Assembly: GCF_021608265.1 (NCBI RefSeq)
Contig: NZ_JAKIHP010000002.1
Coordinates: 62,001 to 126,000, forward strand
From: Flavobacterium wongokense
Lineage (GTDB): Bacteria; Bacteroidota; Bacteroidia; Flavobacteriales; Flavobacteriaceae
Direction: 5' to 3'
Length of the DNA: 64,000 bases
Position 1 is the stretch's first letter; each line of letters begins with the position of its first letter. Of the stretch, positions 52,586 to 61,640 are shown piece by piece. The position numbers were made by a program, and so were the translations under genes. The notes under the pieces were generated by a model, which saw only the letters and a list, made by a program, of their open reading frames with translations, had not been told where the DNA came from and did no database searches.

Positions 52586-52611
52586 CCGTCAGCTATAAAC
52601 CACAAACAAAG

Positions 52612-53736
52612 CTATTCGCCATCATAGGCCGTTGCATTCTTTTGGAGTTTATCATCGAGGATTAATGCAATGGCTCTTTTTAATTCTTCCAGCGGAATGT
52701 TGTCGGTTTTCCAGCCATAAGGATAGGTGAGGTGGGAACCATTCTTTACTTCGCAAAGTACATGTTTGTTTCCGTTGCCTACCTGTATGGTTTTCTCAAC
52801 GGTGAAAATCCGCTCTACTTCATCTCTTTTGTGGTTGAATACAAATACCTTATACGAAACATCCAAGACTTTTTTAGCATCTTCAAGCGATTTATAGATG
52901 CTTAGTTTTTCCTTGTCCGATTCATAATCATCGATGTCCACAATCTTATATTTCATGTCCTGCTCCGGAAGTTCGTTATTCCTGTAGGCGGTTTTCATTA
53001 CGTCAAACACGGCTTCCGCTTTTGCATATTCCTTTGCAGCGTTATAGGCTTTGATAAGTTTGGGATAGTATAGATAATCCTTAGGCTTCAGCGCGACAGC
53101 TTCTTCATAGGCCTTTACAGATTTCTGGTAATTCTGGGTGTAGGTATATTCCAACTGTCCAATGCTTTGAAGCGTACTTACATAATACCGGTTCTGTTGC
53201 GGGATTTTCTCAAGGGCGATATAATATTGCCTCAGGGCTCGTTCCAAATCATTTTTCCCGTGATAGATATAGGCAATCCAAAAATAGGGTTCACCATACG
53301 TATTTGGGAATCGGGCTGCGGCATCAAAATAATCCAAAGCCTTCTCTTCATCCCCCTTGCTTTTGTAAATCAGGCCTTTCTGGTTCATGTACTCCTGATT
53401 GTTGGGCTCCTTGACCAGGGCAATGTCGATTTCCTTAACTGCGGCTTCGTATTTTTTCAGATAGGTGAGTGAAATGCTTTTGTAGAAATGCGTCGGGCTG
53501 TTATCAAAACCCTTGGCAATGGCTTTGTCGTAAAACTGGACTGCCTTGGCATCGTTTTCCAATTGGTAAAAGGCATATCCTACCATGCACAATTCCTCAG
53601 CCGTGAGGCTTTCGGCCTTTTCCTCAAATTTAATAAGCGCTTCGTAGTCTTTACTGCTGTAGAGCTCAGTAGGAGTGGTCTGCCCTTGGATGGCAGTAGC
53701 GAGCAAAGCAGTGAATAGTATCGTTACTTTTCTCAT
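52612..53736 (-). CDS. Secreted TPR-repeat protein
   Basis: 374 residues. Signal peptide 1-18 (ILFTALLATAIQGQ). About six to seven TPR units between residues 25 and 250 (AVQFYDKAIAKGF; KALDYFDAAARFPN; RALRQYYIALEKIP; SVKAYEEAVALKPKDYLYYPKLIKAY), then a non-TPR C-terminal part with FVFNHKRDEVERIFTVEKTIQV. Protein-protein scaffold in the periplasm; partner unknown. Confidence 0.88.
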   Translation of the reverse strand: MRKVTILFTALLATAIQGQTTPTELYSSKDYEALIKFEEKAESLTAEELCMVGYAFYQLENDAKAVQFYDKAIAKGFDNSPTHFYKSISLTYLKKYEAAVKEIDIALVKEPNNQEYMNQKGLIYKSKGDEEKALDYFDAAARFPNTYGEPYFWIAYIYHGKNDLERALRQYYIALEKIPQQNRYYVSTLQSIGQLEYTYTQNYQKSVKAYEEAVALKPKDYLYYPKLIKAYNAAKEYAKAEAVFDVMKTAYRNNELPEQDMKYKIVDIDDYESDKEKLSIYKSLEDAKKVLDVSYKVFVFNHKRDEVERIFTVEKTIQVGNGNKHVLCEVKNGSHLTYPYGWKTDNIPLEELKRAIALILDDKLQKNATAYDGE

Positions 53737-53856
53737 AATAGCTGGTTTAGGGGTTAGCTATAATGTCGCTCCAGATTATGCAAATTCCTAAAACTGGAGC
53801 AATCTGTTGCGGTAAAGATATATATTTTTTTAATACAAACTACAACTATTTGATTT

Positions 53857-54597
53857 TTAGCTTTTTGAGGCTAAAATTAAATCGATGAGCAATCCCAAAA
53901 AAATCACGCCGGCATAAAATAATAAGTAGCCTAAAAAGTAGGCCAAAAACGCCTTGACATAGTTCAGCACTTTGTTCCCATCAAAGAACTGTCCCATGGC
54001 CCAGGTTGGGTAGGCAAGCGATATGATTGAAAGTAGGATTTTGTAAAGCTGTTCATTAAGTACGTTGACAAAGAAGGTTTCGAGTGTCAGCAGCAGCATT
54101 CCCTGTCCCATGACAAAACATAAGAGGACTGATATTTCAAAGAAATTGTATTGGTATTTGCGGAACAAAAGCTTCACCCACAACGCAATGAATCCACCCA
54201 TAATAATATTGGCGTAGCCATAATGCGTTTCGACCCAATTTTGAATCGCCGCAATGCTTGACTTTCCAAACATCAGTTGTTCCTTTCCGTTGTAGATTTC
54301 GTCGGCATGGAACAGATGTGAGATTAGGGTAAAGAGCAACGAAGTCAGGATAAGGAACGCAATGGGTTTCATGTGCTTTGTCCTGTTTTCGGTTATGAAT
54401 TCCCTGATGCTGTGTCCAGGCCTTATCATCAATTCCCTGACGTTATAGAAAAACCCTTTCTCAAAATGAAGCAGGTGAAAGACTTCGTGGTAAACATAAT
54501 GCTTATCAATTCTTTTGAGATGTATGGGCTGCCCACAGTTGTGGCAGAAGTTTTCGTTGGGCCTTAGTGCGCTGTTACAGTTTTTGCAGTGGGTCAT
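53857..54597 (-). CDS. DUF3667 membrane protein with zinc ribbon
   Basis: 246 residues. N-terminal zinc ribbon C4-x2-C7...C18-x2-C21 (CKNCNSALRPNENFCHNCG), the DUF3667 motif ELMIRPGHSIREFITENRTKHMKPIAFLILTSL, then five to six membrane segments. Inner-membrane family of unknown function in Bacteroidota. Confidence 0.9.
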   Translation of the reverse strand: MTHCKNCNSALRPNENFCHNCGQPIHLKRIDKHYVYHEVFHLLHFEKGFFYNVRELMIRPGHSIREFITENRTKHMKPIAFLILTSLLFTLISHLFHADEIYNGKEQLMFGKSSIAAIQNWVETHYGYANIIMGGFIALWVKLLFRKYQYNFFEISVLLCFVMGQGMLLLTLETFFVNVLNEQLYKILLSIISLAYPTWAMGQFFDGNKVLNYVKAFLAYFLGYLLFYAGVIFLGLLIDLILASKS

Positions 54598-54611
54598 TGG
54601 GTAGATGCGGT

Positions 54612-55430
54612 TTATTGCTTCCAGGTATCCTGGATTTCAGAGATTTCGGTTGAGCCGAATTTCGATTTTGCCGAAGAATAATGGCGTGTATAAATCAGGC
54701 TGTTGTCTGCCAGGTCAAAGATGGAGATTTCAGTATAGGAATTATAGGCAAAATACATCAGGCAGTAATCTTTAAGTTCTTCCTCTTTTAAATTGGTAAA
54801 CTCTTCAGTTGACATCAGTTTGTAATTGATGCCCTTTCTCTTCAAATCATTCAGCTCGATATACTTTTTGGTTCCGTCAAGGATGATTAAGGTTTTGCCC
54901 TTTAACGCAATTGATTTTGGGGTAATGCTGTTGTGCAGCCTTCTGTAAAGTGACTGTCCGGTACCTGTAATGTCGTTGTCTTTCATGGTCTGGACCGCAT
55001 CGTTCATTCCTTTAACTGCCAGGCCTATAAATAGCTCGGCAGCTTCGGAGTCAGAAGTCTGGTTGAAGCCATCCAGGACAAAATAGCCAATGCATCTGTA
55101 CTTGGACACGGCACCACTCCACTTCTTGAGTTCACCGTAGCGGATAATTGCGAATATCCTGTCGCCATCCATAGAGCTGTCGGTTGCTATGATGTCATCG
55201 TCGGTAAGCTGATCTGTTGAGAGGTTTACTGCGTTATAATTAGTGACTTTCCAGTAATCATTAAAGGCATTTAAATAGGCTTTGGTAGTTTGGGAATTGG
55301 AATTGATAACAAAACTCAATCCGTTTTTTGCCAGTTTCTTAAAATCCTTATCGCTGTTCCCTTGATAAAAAACCTGAGCCGAAACCATAGTAGTAATTAG
55401 CAGGCAGCAAAGCAGGACTGTATTTCTCAT
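54612..55430 (-). CDS. Secreted protein of unknown function
   Basis: 272 residues from the ATG at 55430 (MRNTVLLCCLLITTMVSAQ), signal peptide to SAQ. The rest looks alpha+beta (DYWKVTNYNAVNLSTDQLTDDDIIATDSS; KSIALKGKTLIILDG; YCLMYFAYNSYTEISIFDLADNSLIYTRHY). The last phrase resembles proteins that report a persistent state, but no family is recognised. 14 bp upstream of the DUF3667 gene, so likely co-transcribed. Confidence 0.75.
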   Translation of the reverse strand: MRNTVLLCCLLITTMVSAQVFYQGNSDKDFKKLAKNGLSFVINSNSQTTKAYLNAFNDYWKVTNYNAVNLSTDQLTDDDIIATDSSMDGDRIFAIIRYGELKKWSGAVSKYRCIGYFVLDGFNQTSDSEAAELFIGLAVKGMNDAVQTMKDNDITGTGQSLYRRLHNSITPKSIALKGKTLIILDGTKKYIELNDLKRKGINYKLMSTEEFTNLKEEELKDYCLMYFAYNSYTEISIFDLADNSLIYTRHYSSAKSKFGSTEISEIQDTWKQ

Positions 55431-55547
55431 GATGATGGCATTTTTCATTTGGATAGCCAAATATAAAAAACCTTTGTAACAAAATATGGTAATACTGTTA
55501 ATTTCCTTAGAAGCTGGCGCTTTTCACCAGATTCAGATTTTCATCGA

Positions 55548-55573
55548 TAAAAAAACCTGTCATTTGACAGGTT
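55548..55573 (-). terminator. Intrinsic terminator of the 60-residue gene
   Basis: Minus-strand AACCTGTCA, 2-nt centre, TGACAGGTT followed by T7 (plus coordinates of stem 55554-55562 and 55565-55573). Confidence 0.85.
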
Positions 55574-55591
55574 ATAATTTTTGAAATACTT

Positions 55592-55774
55592 TTAGTCATA
55601 GGGTGTCCAGATTCCTTTGTCTTTTGATCCTAACAATCTTTTCCAGTATCCCTCTTTCTTTCTCATTTTCCTCACCTCTTTTTCATAAGCTTTTTTCTCT
55701 TTATGATAAGTTTCCAACCTTTCGGAGATTGATTTATCATTATTTTCAAAACCTAATAATTCTAGTAATTTCAT
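55592..55774 (-). CDS. Small charged protein of unknown function
   Basis: 60 residues (MKLLELLGFENNDKSISERL...KKEGYWKRLLGSKDKGIWTPYD), a basic helix with Lys/Arg/Glu repeats. The strong terminator just after the stop supports a real gene. Family not recognised. Confidence 0.6.
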   Translation of the reverse strand: MKLLELLGFENNDKSISERLETYHKEKKAYEKEVRKMRKKEGYWKRLLGSKDKGIWTPYD

Positions 55775-55937
55775 AATGTTGTGTGTTTTAATTATGAACT
55801 AAAGGTAGCGAATATCTTTTTTGAAAACTCTAAAAAAGTCCCTGTTTCTAAGGGTTTAGCTAACGTACCGCCGCTTGGCGCAGTAATTTTCAACAATATT
55901 AAAAGAAAAAACTTACGACTTAAATCCGGTTTGTTTT

Positions 55938-56327
55938 CTATCTTCCGTAGCAAAACTGGAACAGCATTTCTTCACCAATGGAATTCGGTTTTACGGACTC
56001 CATATCTGCCAATAGCTCGTCGGTGCTTCTGGTGTCTAATAGTTTGCCGTCTTTGGAATACACGATAGTTTTGATTAAGCCTATTTTTTTTGACGAACAG
56101 CTGTATTTATAAAGATACACCGTATACCCGTCAACAGTGGTTGGCTTTGCATCATCGTTGGATGCATAAATGCTGGTCGTTTCCGACACCACTTTTACCC
56201 AGGCTGTGGAGCGACTGTTTAATTTGTAATAATACACGTTGTTATTGGATTCCGTTAAATACTGCCAATCCTGGGCGGAGCAGGCAGAACCAATTAACAA
56301 CAATAGAAGAAGTAGTTGTTTTTTCAT
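55938..56327 (-). CDS. Secreted small protein, surface-adhesin E-like
   Basis: 129 residues. Signal peptide ending SACSAQ (a lipobox-like LIGSAC also appears). The domain DWQYLTESNNNVYYYKLNSRS, VKVVSETTSIYASND, YKYSCSSKKIGLIKTIVYSKDGKLLD resembles the 'surface-adhesin protein E' family: W at strand 1, conserved YSC with KDGK following. Role outside Haemophilus unknown. Confidence 0.7.
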   Translation of the reverse strand: MKKQLLLLLLLIGSACSAQDWQYLTESNNNVYYYKLNSRSTAWVKVVSETTSIYASNDDAKPTTVDGYTVYLYKYSCSSKKIGLIKTIVYSKDGKLLDTRSTDELLADMESVKPNSIGEEMLFQFCYGR

Positions 56328-56456
56328 AGCGTTTTGATTTGTTTGGGCAAACGATGAATCGTTTATTATTTGACCTTACAAAGTTAAAAAACACCAGAGC
56401 GGATGCTCTTACAGGAAAAAAGGAAATAGTTGTAGGATTGTGACGTATGCGGTGAT

Positions 56457-57116
56457 TTATGGTTTAAGCCAATCCAAAACAATGTAATAGGCAATCCATC
56501 CGACTTCCTCTGCCACATCATCTTTGTGATTGGTATGGCAATATCCCACGATGTGCATGTATTCATGACAGATATGCACAGCATAGGCGTATTCTATAGG
56601 CAAATTTCCCATATCGCATTTAATGGCTTTAAAGTTTGAATTTATTACAGACGATTGAGGACAGGTAGAGCCTAAGGCACCCCTACATCTACCATTGTTG
56701 ATTATTAACTCCAGTATCACATTCTGCCTTTTGAACAGGCTGTCTAAAACTTCTGCCCCTGGTATTCTTTCATCCCGATTGGAGGATTGGTGACCGCAAT
56801 CAGAACAATGGTTGTCGTATCTAAAATCCAATTCCGATAGCTTTTGTTTAAATTCCGGGGAATTAAAAATTTTAGACGCAATGATTAATGCACTGTCCGC
56901 AATTTTACCGGAAATGGCGTTGCTGTCAAATGTTGTGAATTTATCCTTTGCCAACTTTAGAGTAGGATACTCCTTTGCTAATTGGCCTTGGGTAAATTTT
57001 ACCTTGAAACTGGTTCTGCCATCGGTATTCGAAGTACAGTCGGATTCTTCTTTACAGCCATTTAAAAATAGAAGCAGGAAACCGGAAAATAGGAGTGCGT
57101 TGATTTTTCTTTTCAT
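56457..57116 (-). CDS. Lipoprotein with HExxHxxGxxH zinc-protease motif
   Basis: 219 residues from the ATG at 57116 (MKRKINALLFSGFLLLFLNGC), lipobox Cys21. H184-E185-x-x-H188-x-x-G191-x-x-H194 (HEYMHIVGYCH) is an exact metzincin zinc-binding motif. Eight to nine other cysteines (C104, C107, C144, C152, C167, C183, C193) suggest disulfides. No Met-turn methionine follows: the 25 residues after the motif contain none. So it is either an unusual metzincin-like peptidase or a related fold. Unrecognised family. Confidence 0.72.
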   Translation of the reverse strand: MKRKINALLFSGFLLLFLNGCKEESDCTSNTDGRTSFKVKFTQGQLAKEYPTLKLAKDKFTTFDSNAISGKIADSALIIASKIFNSPEFKQKLSELDFRYDNHCSDCGHQSSNRDERIPGAEVLDSLFKRQNVILELIINNGRCRGALGSTCPQSSVINSNFKAIKCDMGNLPIEYAYAVHICHEYMHIVGYCHTNHKDDVAEEVGWIAYYIVLDWLKP

Positions 57117-57206
57117 GATTGAGATTTTAGTTGATGTTTTTATAGGTGCTTTTGGTATCGCCACTATTTGGAAATCCTGATATCGGTGTTTTGTTCTTGT
57201 AGATTT

Positions 57207-57584
57207 TTATCCAGAAATGCTAAAACGGCATGAAGCGTGAAAATTTGTTACGCCTAAATTACAAAACATCGGAAAAGCAGTATGTATTTTTCCGGGTTCC
57301 TCGGGCGACGAACAGGAGAGAGTTATCATATAACTGTCAAAAGAAAGTTTTTCTGCCATAGCGTCGCCAAGAAAGATTTTAATAGGACCGGTTTCCAATG
57401 CAGCCGGAACCTGTTTCTTACTTTCCTTTACTAGTTTTGTCAGGAAATGTCCATTGCTCATGATTAATTTGTAGAAATGGAAATGGAATATCATTGTTTT
57501 GGGTAACTCTGAAAAGACCTGAACGACAGCATCTGCATAGATATGCGATGTTATTTCTAATTTAACGTTTGGAATATCTGGCAT
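57207..57584 (-). CDS. Hypothetical protein
   Basis: 125 residues, no signal peptide. PDIPNVKLEITSHIYADAVVQVFSELP and LVKESKKQVPAALETGPIKIFLGDAM look like a coherent alpha+beta fold, but the last 25 residues (PMFCNLGVTNFHASCRFSISG) read less convincingly, so a frameshifted C-terminus is possible. No family recognised and no clear promoter. Confidence 0.45.
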   Translation of the reverse strand: MPDIPNVKLEITSHIYADAVVQVFSELPKTMIFHFHFYKLIMSNGHFLTKLVKESKKQVPAALETGPIKIFLGDAMAEKLSFDSYMITLSCSSPEEPGKIHTAFPMFCNLGVTNFHASCRFSISG

Positions 57585-57852
57585 GTCTCTAATTTTTTTT
57601 ACCTACTCTTCATCGGATTTTCGGTTTACTCCACATTGGTTTTGATCATTGTTAACTTTAATCGATACATTGCCGTGAATAACCATAGTTATTCCTAAAC
57701 TGTATTAATTTCCGTTAAAGATTCTGTGGTATTTTTTGTGTGGTATTTTCGACCTGGAGTAGTACTAAAGTAAAAATAAAATTAACAGCTTGTATGCTTT
57801 GTTGATAACTATCAATGAGTTAGGTTATGATAAAATGATTTTAGGATAAAAA
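57585..57852. other. Intergenic region upstream of the hypothetical gene
   Basis: 268 bp, AT-rich, no convincing ORF. TGTGGTATTTTTTGTGTGGTATTTTCG around 57725-57755 is a short direct repeat of TGTGGTATTTT. I found no TAnnTTTG or terminator. Confidence 0.45.
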
Positions 57853-59427
57853 TTATAGGTATCTTACTTTCTCTTCCTCCATATCCAAATGGTGCAGGTG
57901 CCTGCGGATGATGTTCTCATCTATTTTATCATTCTTCTTATTTTTCTTCAAAAGCCATTTCCGTTGCTGGCTTAGGATGTTCAGGTAAATGATTTTACAG
58001 TCGGCAGTCATGTCGGTATCTTCGGTCAGCATCTTACTGTCTTCCCATTTATGGGCAATTTTTTGCAGTATTGGCTGCTCTTCCAGTGCTTTTCCGTAAT
58101 GATCATTAAGATGCTTAAGCGCAAAATCAGCTAGTTCGTATTTAACCTGTTTGAATTGGCGTTCCTCTTCCTTTTCCTCCTCAATGGTAATCATGTGGAA
58201 TTTCCGAATGATGTAAGGTAATGTCAATCCTTGTACTACCATCGTAAGCAGTATGACCATAAAAGTGATAAACAGGATTAGATTCCGTTGCGGAAATGGG
58301 CTCCCATCACTCATATGTACTGGTATGGATAAGGCTGCGGCCAAAGAAACCACGCCACGCATTCCGGTCCAGCCAATGATAAACGGTCCTTTTACTCCGG
58401 GATTGCGTCGGTCGGCCACCGTTATAAAGTTTCTGGCGATGAGTGTTGTAATCACAGCACCATAAGCTGCGAGGATTCTTCCCACAATTAGTACTGCGGT
58501 TACCAAAACTCCATAACCTATTGCAGAAGTAAGGCTTACATTTCCCAATCCAGCCGTAATCATAGGCAGCGAAAGCCCAATCATGGTGAACACCAACCCA
58601 TTGAGTACAAACACCAAACTCTGCCATACATTATAACCTCTTACCCGCGAAGCACTCGATAGGAAGGAATGCCTTTTATGCGACAAATACAATCCGGCAC
58701 TTACCACGGCTAAAACTCCGGAACTGTGCACTTCCTCAGCAGCGAGGTAAATCATATAGGGCGTTATCAGCGTAAGCGCAATGTCCATATTGGCATCGGT
58801 AGGAAGGTATTTGTGGAACTTCATGAACAGCCAGCCAATCAGCAATCCAATCCCAATGCCGCCAATGACCATCCAGGAAAAATTCATCGTTGCCTTTGAC
58901 CAGACAAACTGGCCGGTGCCCACCGCAATCAGGGCAAACCTGAAGATGATTAACGAAGAGGCATCGTTCAGCAAACTTTCGCCTTCAAGTATGGATGATA
59001 TGGTGCGTGGAACCTTTACAAACTTTAAGATGGCTCCGGCACTTACGGCATCGGGAGGCGATACGATTCCGCCCAACAAAAAACCTAAGGCCAAAGTAAA
59101 GCCGGGTATAAAATAATTGGCAACAAATGCTACCGATAAAGCCGTCAGGAAGACCACCACAAAGGCAAAGCTCAGTATAATGCGGCGCCAGTGCCAAAGC
59201 TCTTTCCACGAAATTGCCCAGGCCGCCTCATAAAGTAACGGCGGAAGGAAAATCAGGAAAATCAGTTCCGGGTCGATAGTAAATAATGGGATTCCGGGTA
59301 TGATGCTTATCAGCAATCCTGCAACAATCAATAGGATAGGGTAGGCAATCTTAATTTTGTCGGCAGCCATCATGATGACAACAATCGCGAATATCAATAC
59401 AAGGAAATAAGGAAAATTGTCTAACAT
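57853..59427 (-). CDS. CPA1-family Na+/H+ antiporter (NhaP-like)
   Basis: 524 residues, about 12-13 membrane helices, then a soluble C-terminal tail of about 110 residues. CPA1 features: IFLPPLLYEAAWAISWKEL, GFLLGGIVSPPDAVSAGAILK, LEGESLLNDASSLIIFR (paired ND of the transport site in LLNDAS), GWTGMRGVVSLAAALSIP. Exchanges Na+ or K+ for protons. Monocistronic. Confidence 0.93.
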   Translation of the reverse strand: MLDNFPYFLVLIFAIVVIMMAADKIKIAYPILLIVAGLLISIIPGIPLFTIDPELIFLIFLPPLLYEAAWAISWKELWHWRRIILSFAFVVVFLTALSVAFVANYFIPGFTLALGFLLGGIVSPPDAVSAGAILKFVKVPRTISSILEGESLLNDASSLIIFRFALIAVGTGQFVWSKATMNFSWMVIGGIGIGLLIGWLFMKFHKYLPTDANMDIALTLITPYMIYLAAEEVHSSGVLAVVSAGLYLSHKRHSFLSSASRVRGYNVWQSLVFVLNGLVFTMIGLSLPMITAGLGNVSLTSAIGYGVLVTAVLIVGRILAAYGAVITTLIARNFITVADRRNPGVKGPFIIGWTGMRGVVSLAAALSIPVHMSDGSPFPQRNLILFITFMVILLTMVVQGLTLPYIIRKFHMITIEEEKEEERQFKQVKYELADFALKHLNDHYGKALEEQPILQKIAHKWEDSKMLTEDTDMTADCKIIYLNILSQQRKWLLKKNKKNDKIDENIIRRHLHHLDMEEEKVRYL

Positions 59428-59471
59428 GCGGTTTTAGGGTTTTTGGTCTTGGTTAGCTGATGCATAAAAAT

Positions 59472-59509
59472 ATAAAAAAATCCTTTACCGTTTTCACAAT
59501 AAAGGATTT
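59472..59509 (-). terminator. Intrinsic terminator of T9SS gene 1 (duplicated copy)
   Basis: AAATCCTTTA (59478-59487) and TAAAGGATTT (59500-59509), T run on the minus strand. The stem, its loop and ~12 bp of flank are nearly identical to 60405-60451. Confidence 0.85.
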
Positions 59510-59530
59510 CAATATAATTAGATGTAGTAG

Positions 59531-60301
59531 TTAGTTAACGGCTATCTTTTTATAAACAAAACCATTCTCTGACTGGAATTTAAGGAAATAAATCCCGACT
59601 GCTAAGTTGTCTACACGTATGGTGTTGGTGTCGATTTTAGTTTCCGATAATTGTTTTCCGCTCAAATCATAAATGCTTACGGTCTTGATTGCAGTATTGG
59701 ATTCAAAGCTAACAACTCCATTGGTTACAGGGTTTGGGTACACGCTCAGTGCGATGTTTGTATTTTCCTGCAGCCCCAAATTATTGGAAGCATCCTTATA
59801 ATTGATAATTCCATCATGGTCGTCGTCGTCGTCCATCAGGTTACGGTTGCCATTAGTATCTTCATCTACATTCAAAATACCATCGTTATCAAAATCCTGG
59901 TTGTATGGAACAGCAACCAATATTAATCCCATAAATAAGGTTGGACCCCAAAAACAAGGTGGCTGGGCTACAAACTGTGGACCATTACCATTATAGTTAA
60001 AGAAAATAACGCATTCTTCACCCAGGACTGTATTGGTATACTGTAACGGAAGCGGAGTCAAATTAGGACCACCTTTCACTTCAAAGTCATACCCTGAAGA
60101 ACTTACACCATAAATGCTTTCCTGTCGTGGTCTTTCTATATGTTCTACCCAATAGGCAAAGTCAAAAGTGGTATATCCATCATTGTCCATGTCAACGGCA
60201 AATACAGGGCTTATTCCCGGAGGAGGAGGAACGTTTCCACATTGGGCATTGGCCAATGTAATAAATCCAATTGAGAAGAATAAGAGTAGTTTTGTTTTCA
60301 T
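59531..60301 (-). CDS. Secreted TSP3-repeat protein with T9SS type A sorting domain (copy 1)
   Basis: 256 residues. Signal peptide 1-19 (LLLFFSIGFITLANAQ), a Pro-rich start (GNVPPPPGISP), a beta domain, then a calcium-binding thrombospondin type 3-like Asp block (DFDNDGILNVDEDTNGNRN; DDDDDHDGIINYKD) and the sorting domain (LSVYPNPVTNGVVSFES...VYKKIAVN). Tandem paralogue of the gene at 60462. Probable secreted or surface structural protein. Confidence 0.88.
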   Translation of the reverse strand: MKTKLLLFFSIGFITLANAQCGNVPPPPGISPVFAVDMDNDGYTTFDFAYWVEHIERPRQESIYGVSSSGYDFEVKGGPNLTPLPLQYTNTVLGEECVIFFNYNGNGPQFVAQPPCFWGPTLFMGLILVAVPYNQDFDNDGILNVDEDTNGNRNLMDDDDDHDGIINYKDASNNLGLQENTNIALSVYPNPVTNGVVSFESNTAIKTVSIYDLSGKQLSETKIDTNTIRVDNLAVGIYFLKFQSENGFVYKKIAVN

Positions 60302-60404
60302 ATGTTGGGTTAGATTGTTTGACTGTAATGAAAATTTCGAGGATAAAGATACTAGTTTTCATAACATTACCAAATTTTAAGGCTTCAAATTGTAAGATTT
60401 ACGC

Positions 60405-60440
60405 ATAAAAAATCCTTTACCGTTTTCACAATAAAGGATT
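60405..60440 (-). terminator. Intrinsic terminator of T9SS gene 2 (duplicated copy)
   Basis: AATCCTTTA (60411-60419) and TAAAGGATT (60432-60440) with the same CCGTTTTCACAA loop as the 59.5-kb terminator. Confidence 0.85.
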
Positions 60441-60461
60441 CAATATAATTACGGGTAATTA

Positions 60462-61238
60462 TTAGTTAATAACTATCTTTTTATAAACTGAGCCATTCTC
60501 TGACTCGAACTTAAGGAAATAAATTCCGGCAGCTAAACTATCTACACGAAGTGTGTTGGAAGCCGTTTTTGTTTCCGATAATTGCTTTCCGCTCAAATCA
60601 TAAATTGTTACTGAAGTGATTACAGCATTCGATTCAAAAGTGGCAATACCATTGGTTACCGGATTTGGATAAACGCTAAGGCTTATGTTTGTATGATCTT
60701 GTAATCCTAGGTTATTTACCGTATCCTTTAGATTGATAATACCGTCATGATCATCATCATCGTCCATCAGGTTTCTGTTAAAATTGGTGTCCTCATCCTG
60801 ATTTAGGATTCCGTCATTATCAAAATCCCCGTCAAACGGGACGGGAATCAGCCTTAGCCCGTAATTCATCCATACATCAATCGGCCAATAACACGGTGGT
60901 TGTGGTTCAAACATAGGACCTGAACCGCTGTATTGATGATCCATATAAATGCTTTCGTTTTGAATAACGTTGGTATACATTAAAGCAATAGGCTCATTGT
61001 TGGTGTTTTTGGGGATAAAGTTATAGCCCGACGAGCTTACATTGAAATTATACTCCATCAATGGGCGGTCCCAATCATCAATATATTGTTGAAGGTCAAA
61101 AGTGGCAAACCCATCATTTTCCATATCAAGCGCATAGATATAATTAAGTCCCGGAGGCGGTGGCGGTACACCAGGACATTGTGAATTGGCATTAATTGCC
61201 AGGCATAACGAAAAGAATAAAAGTAATTTTGTCTTCAT
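60462..61238 (-). CDS. Secreted TSP3-repeat protein with T9SS type A sorting domain (copy 2)
   Basis: 258 residues. Same layout as its neighbour: signal peptide ending ANSQ, VPPPPPGLN, YALDMENDGFATFDLQQY, FDNDGILNQDEDTNFNRN and DDDDDHDGIINLKD, then LSVYPNPVTNGIATFES...VYKKIVIN. The N-terminal domain has diverged (different Trp/Arg segments), while the Asp block and sorting domain are nearly unchanged. 6 bp after the ridA start-side gene order suggests co-expression with ridA and lptD is possible. Confidence 0.88.
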   Translation of the reverse strand: MKTKLLLFFSLCLAINANSQCPGVPPPPPGLNYIYALDMENDGFATFDLQQYIDDWDRPLMEYNFNVSSSGYNFIPKNTNNEPIALMYTNVIQNESIYMDHQYSGSGPMFEPQPPCYWPIDVWMNYGLRLIPVPFDGDFDNDGILNQDEDTNFNRNLMDDDDDHDGIINLKDTVNNLGLQDHTNISLSVYPNPVTNGIATFESNAVITSVTIYDLSGKQLSETKTASNTLRVDSLAAGIYFLKFESENGSVYKKIVIN

Positions 61239-61244
61239 ATATTT

Positions 61245-61631
61245 TTATTTAACTGCTATCATCGAAATTTCAATGTTTACTCCTTTTGGCAATCCTGCAA
61301 CTTGAACGGTTTCACGTGCCGGTGCAGTGGCTTCGTCAAAATAGGTTGAATAAACACTATTGATTCGGGCAAAATCACCCATATCGATAATAAAGATACT
61401 GGTTTTCACGACATTGCCAAAATTCATTTCTGCCGCTTCCAAAACCGCCTTCATATTTTCCATCACCTGTTTGGTTTCGGTTTCAATATCATCCATAACC
61501 AATTCCATTGTGGAAGGGTTCAATGCCACCTGCCCCGAAGTATATAATGTGTCGCCTATCAAAACTGCCTGGCTGTAAGGCCCGATAGGTGCCGGAGCTT
61601 TGTCTGTAAAGATTATTTTTTTCGAATTCAT
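61245..61631 (-). CDS. ridA: RidA-family enamine/imine deaminase
   Basis: 128 residues. KIIFTDKAPAPIGPYSQAVLIGDTLYTSGQVALN, ETKQVMENMKAVLEAAEMNFGNVVKTSIF, APARETVQVAGLPKGVNIEISMIAV, with the catalytic Arg in PARE and Glu near the end. It removes reactive 2-aminoacrylate. 9 bp after lptD. Confidence 0.95.
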   Translation of the reverse strand: MNSKKIIFTDKAPAPIGPYSQAVLIGDTLYTSGQVALNPSTMELVMDDIETETKQVMENMKAVLEAAEMNFGNVVKTSIFIIDMGDFARINSVYSTYFDEATAPARETVQVAGLPKGVNIEISMIAVK

Positions 61632-61640
61632 AACTTATGA

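Noticed and set aside
52051..52605. 184-codon frame antisense to the XRE gene
   Set aside because: Rich in Ser/Cys/Asn with no domain, while the plus strand encodes a clear HTH.
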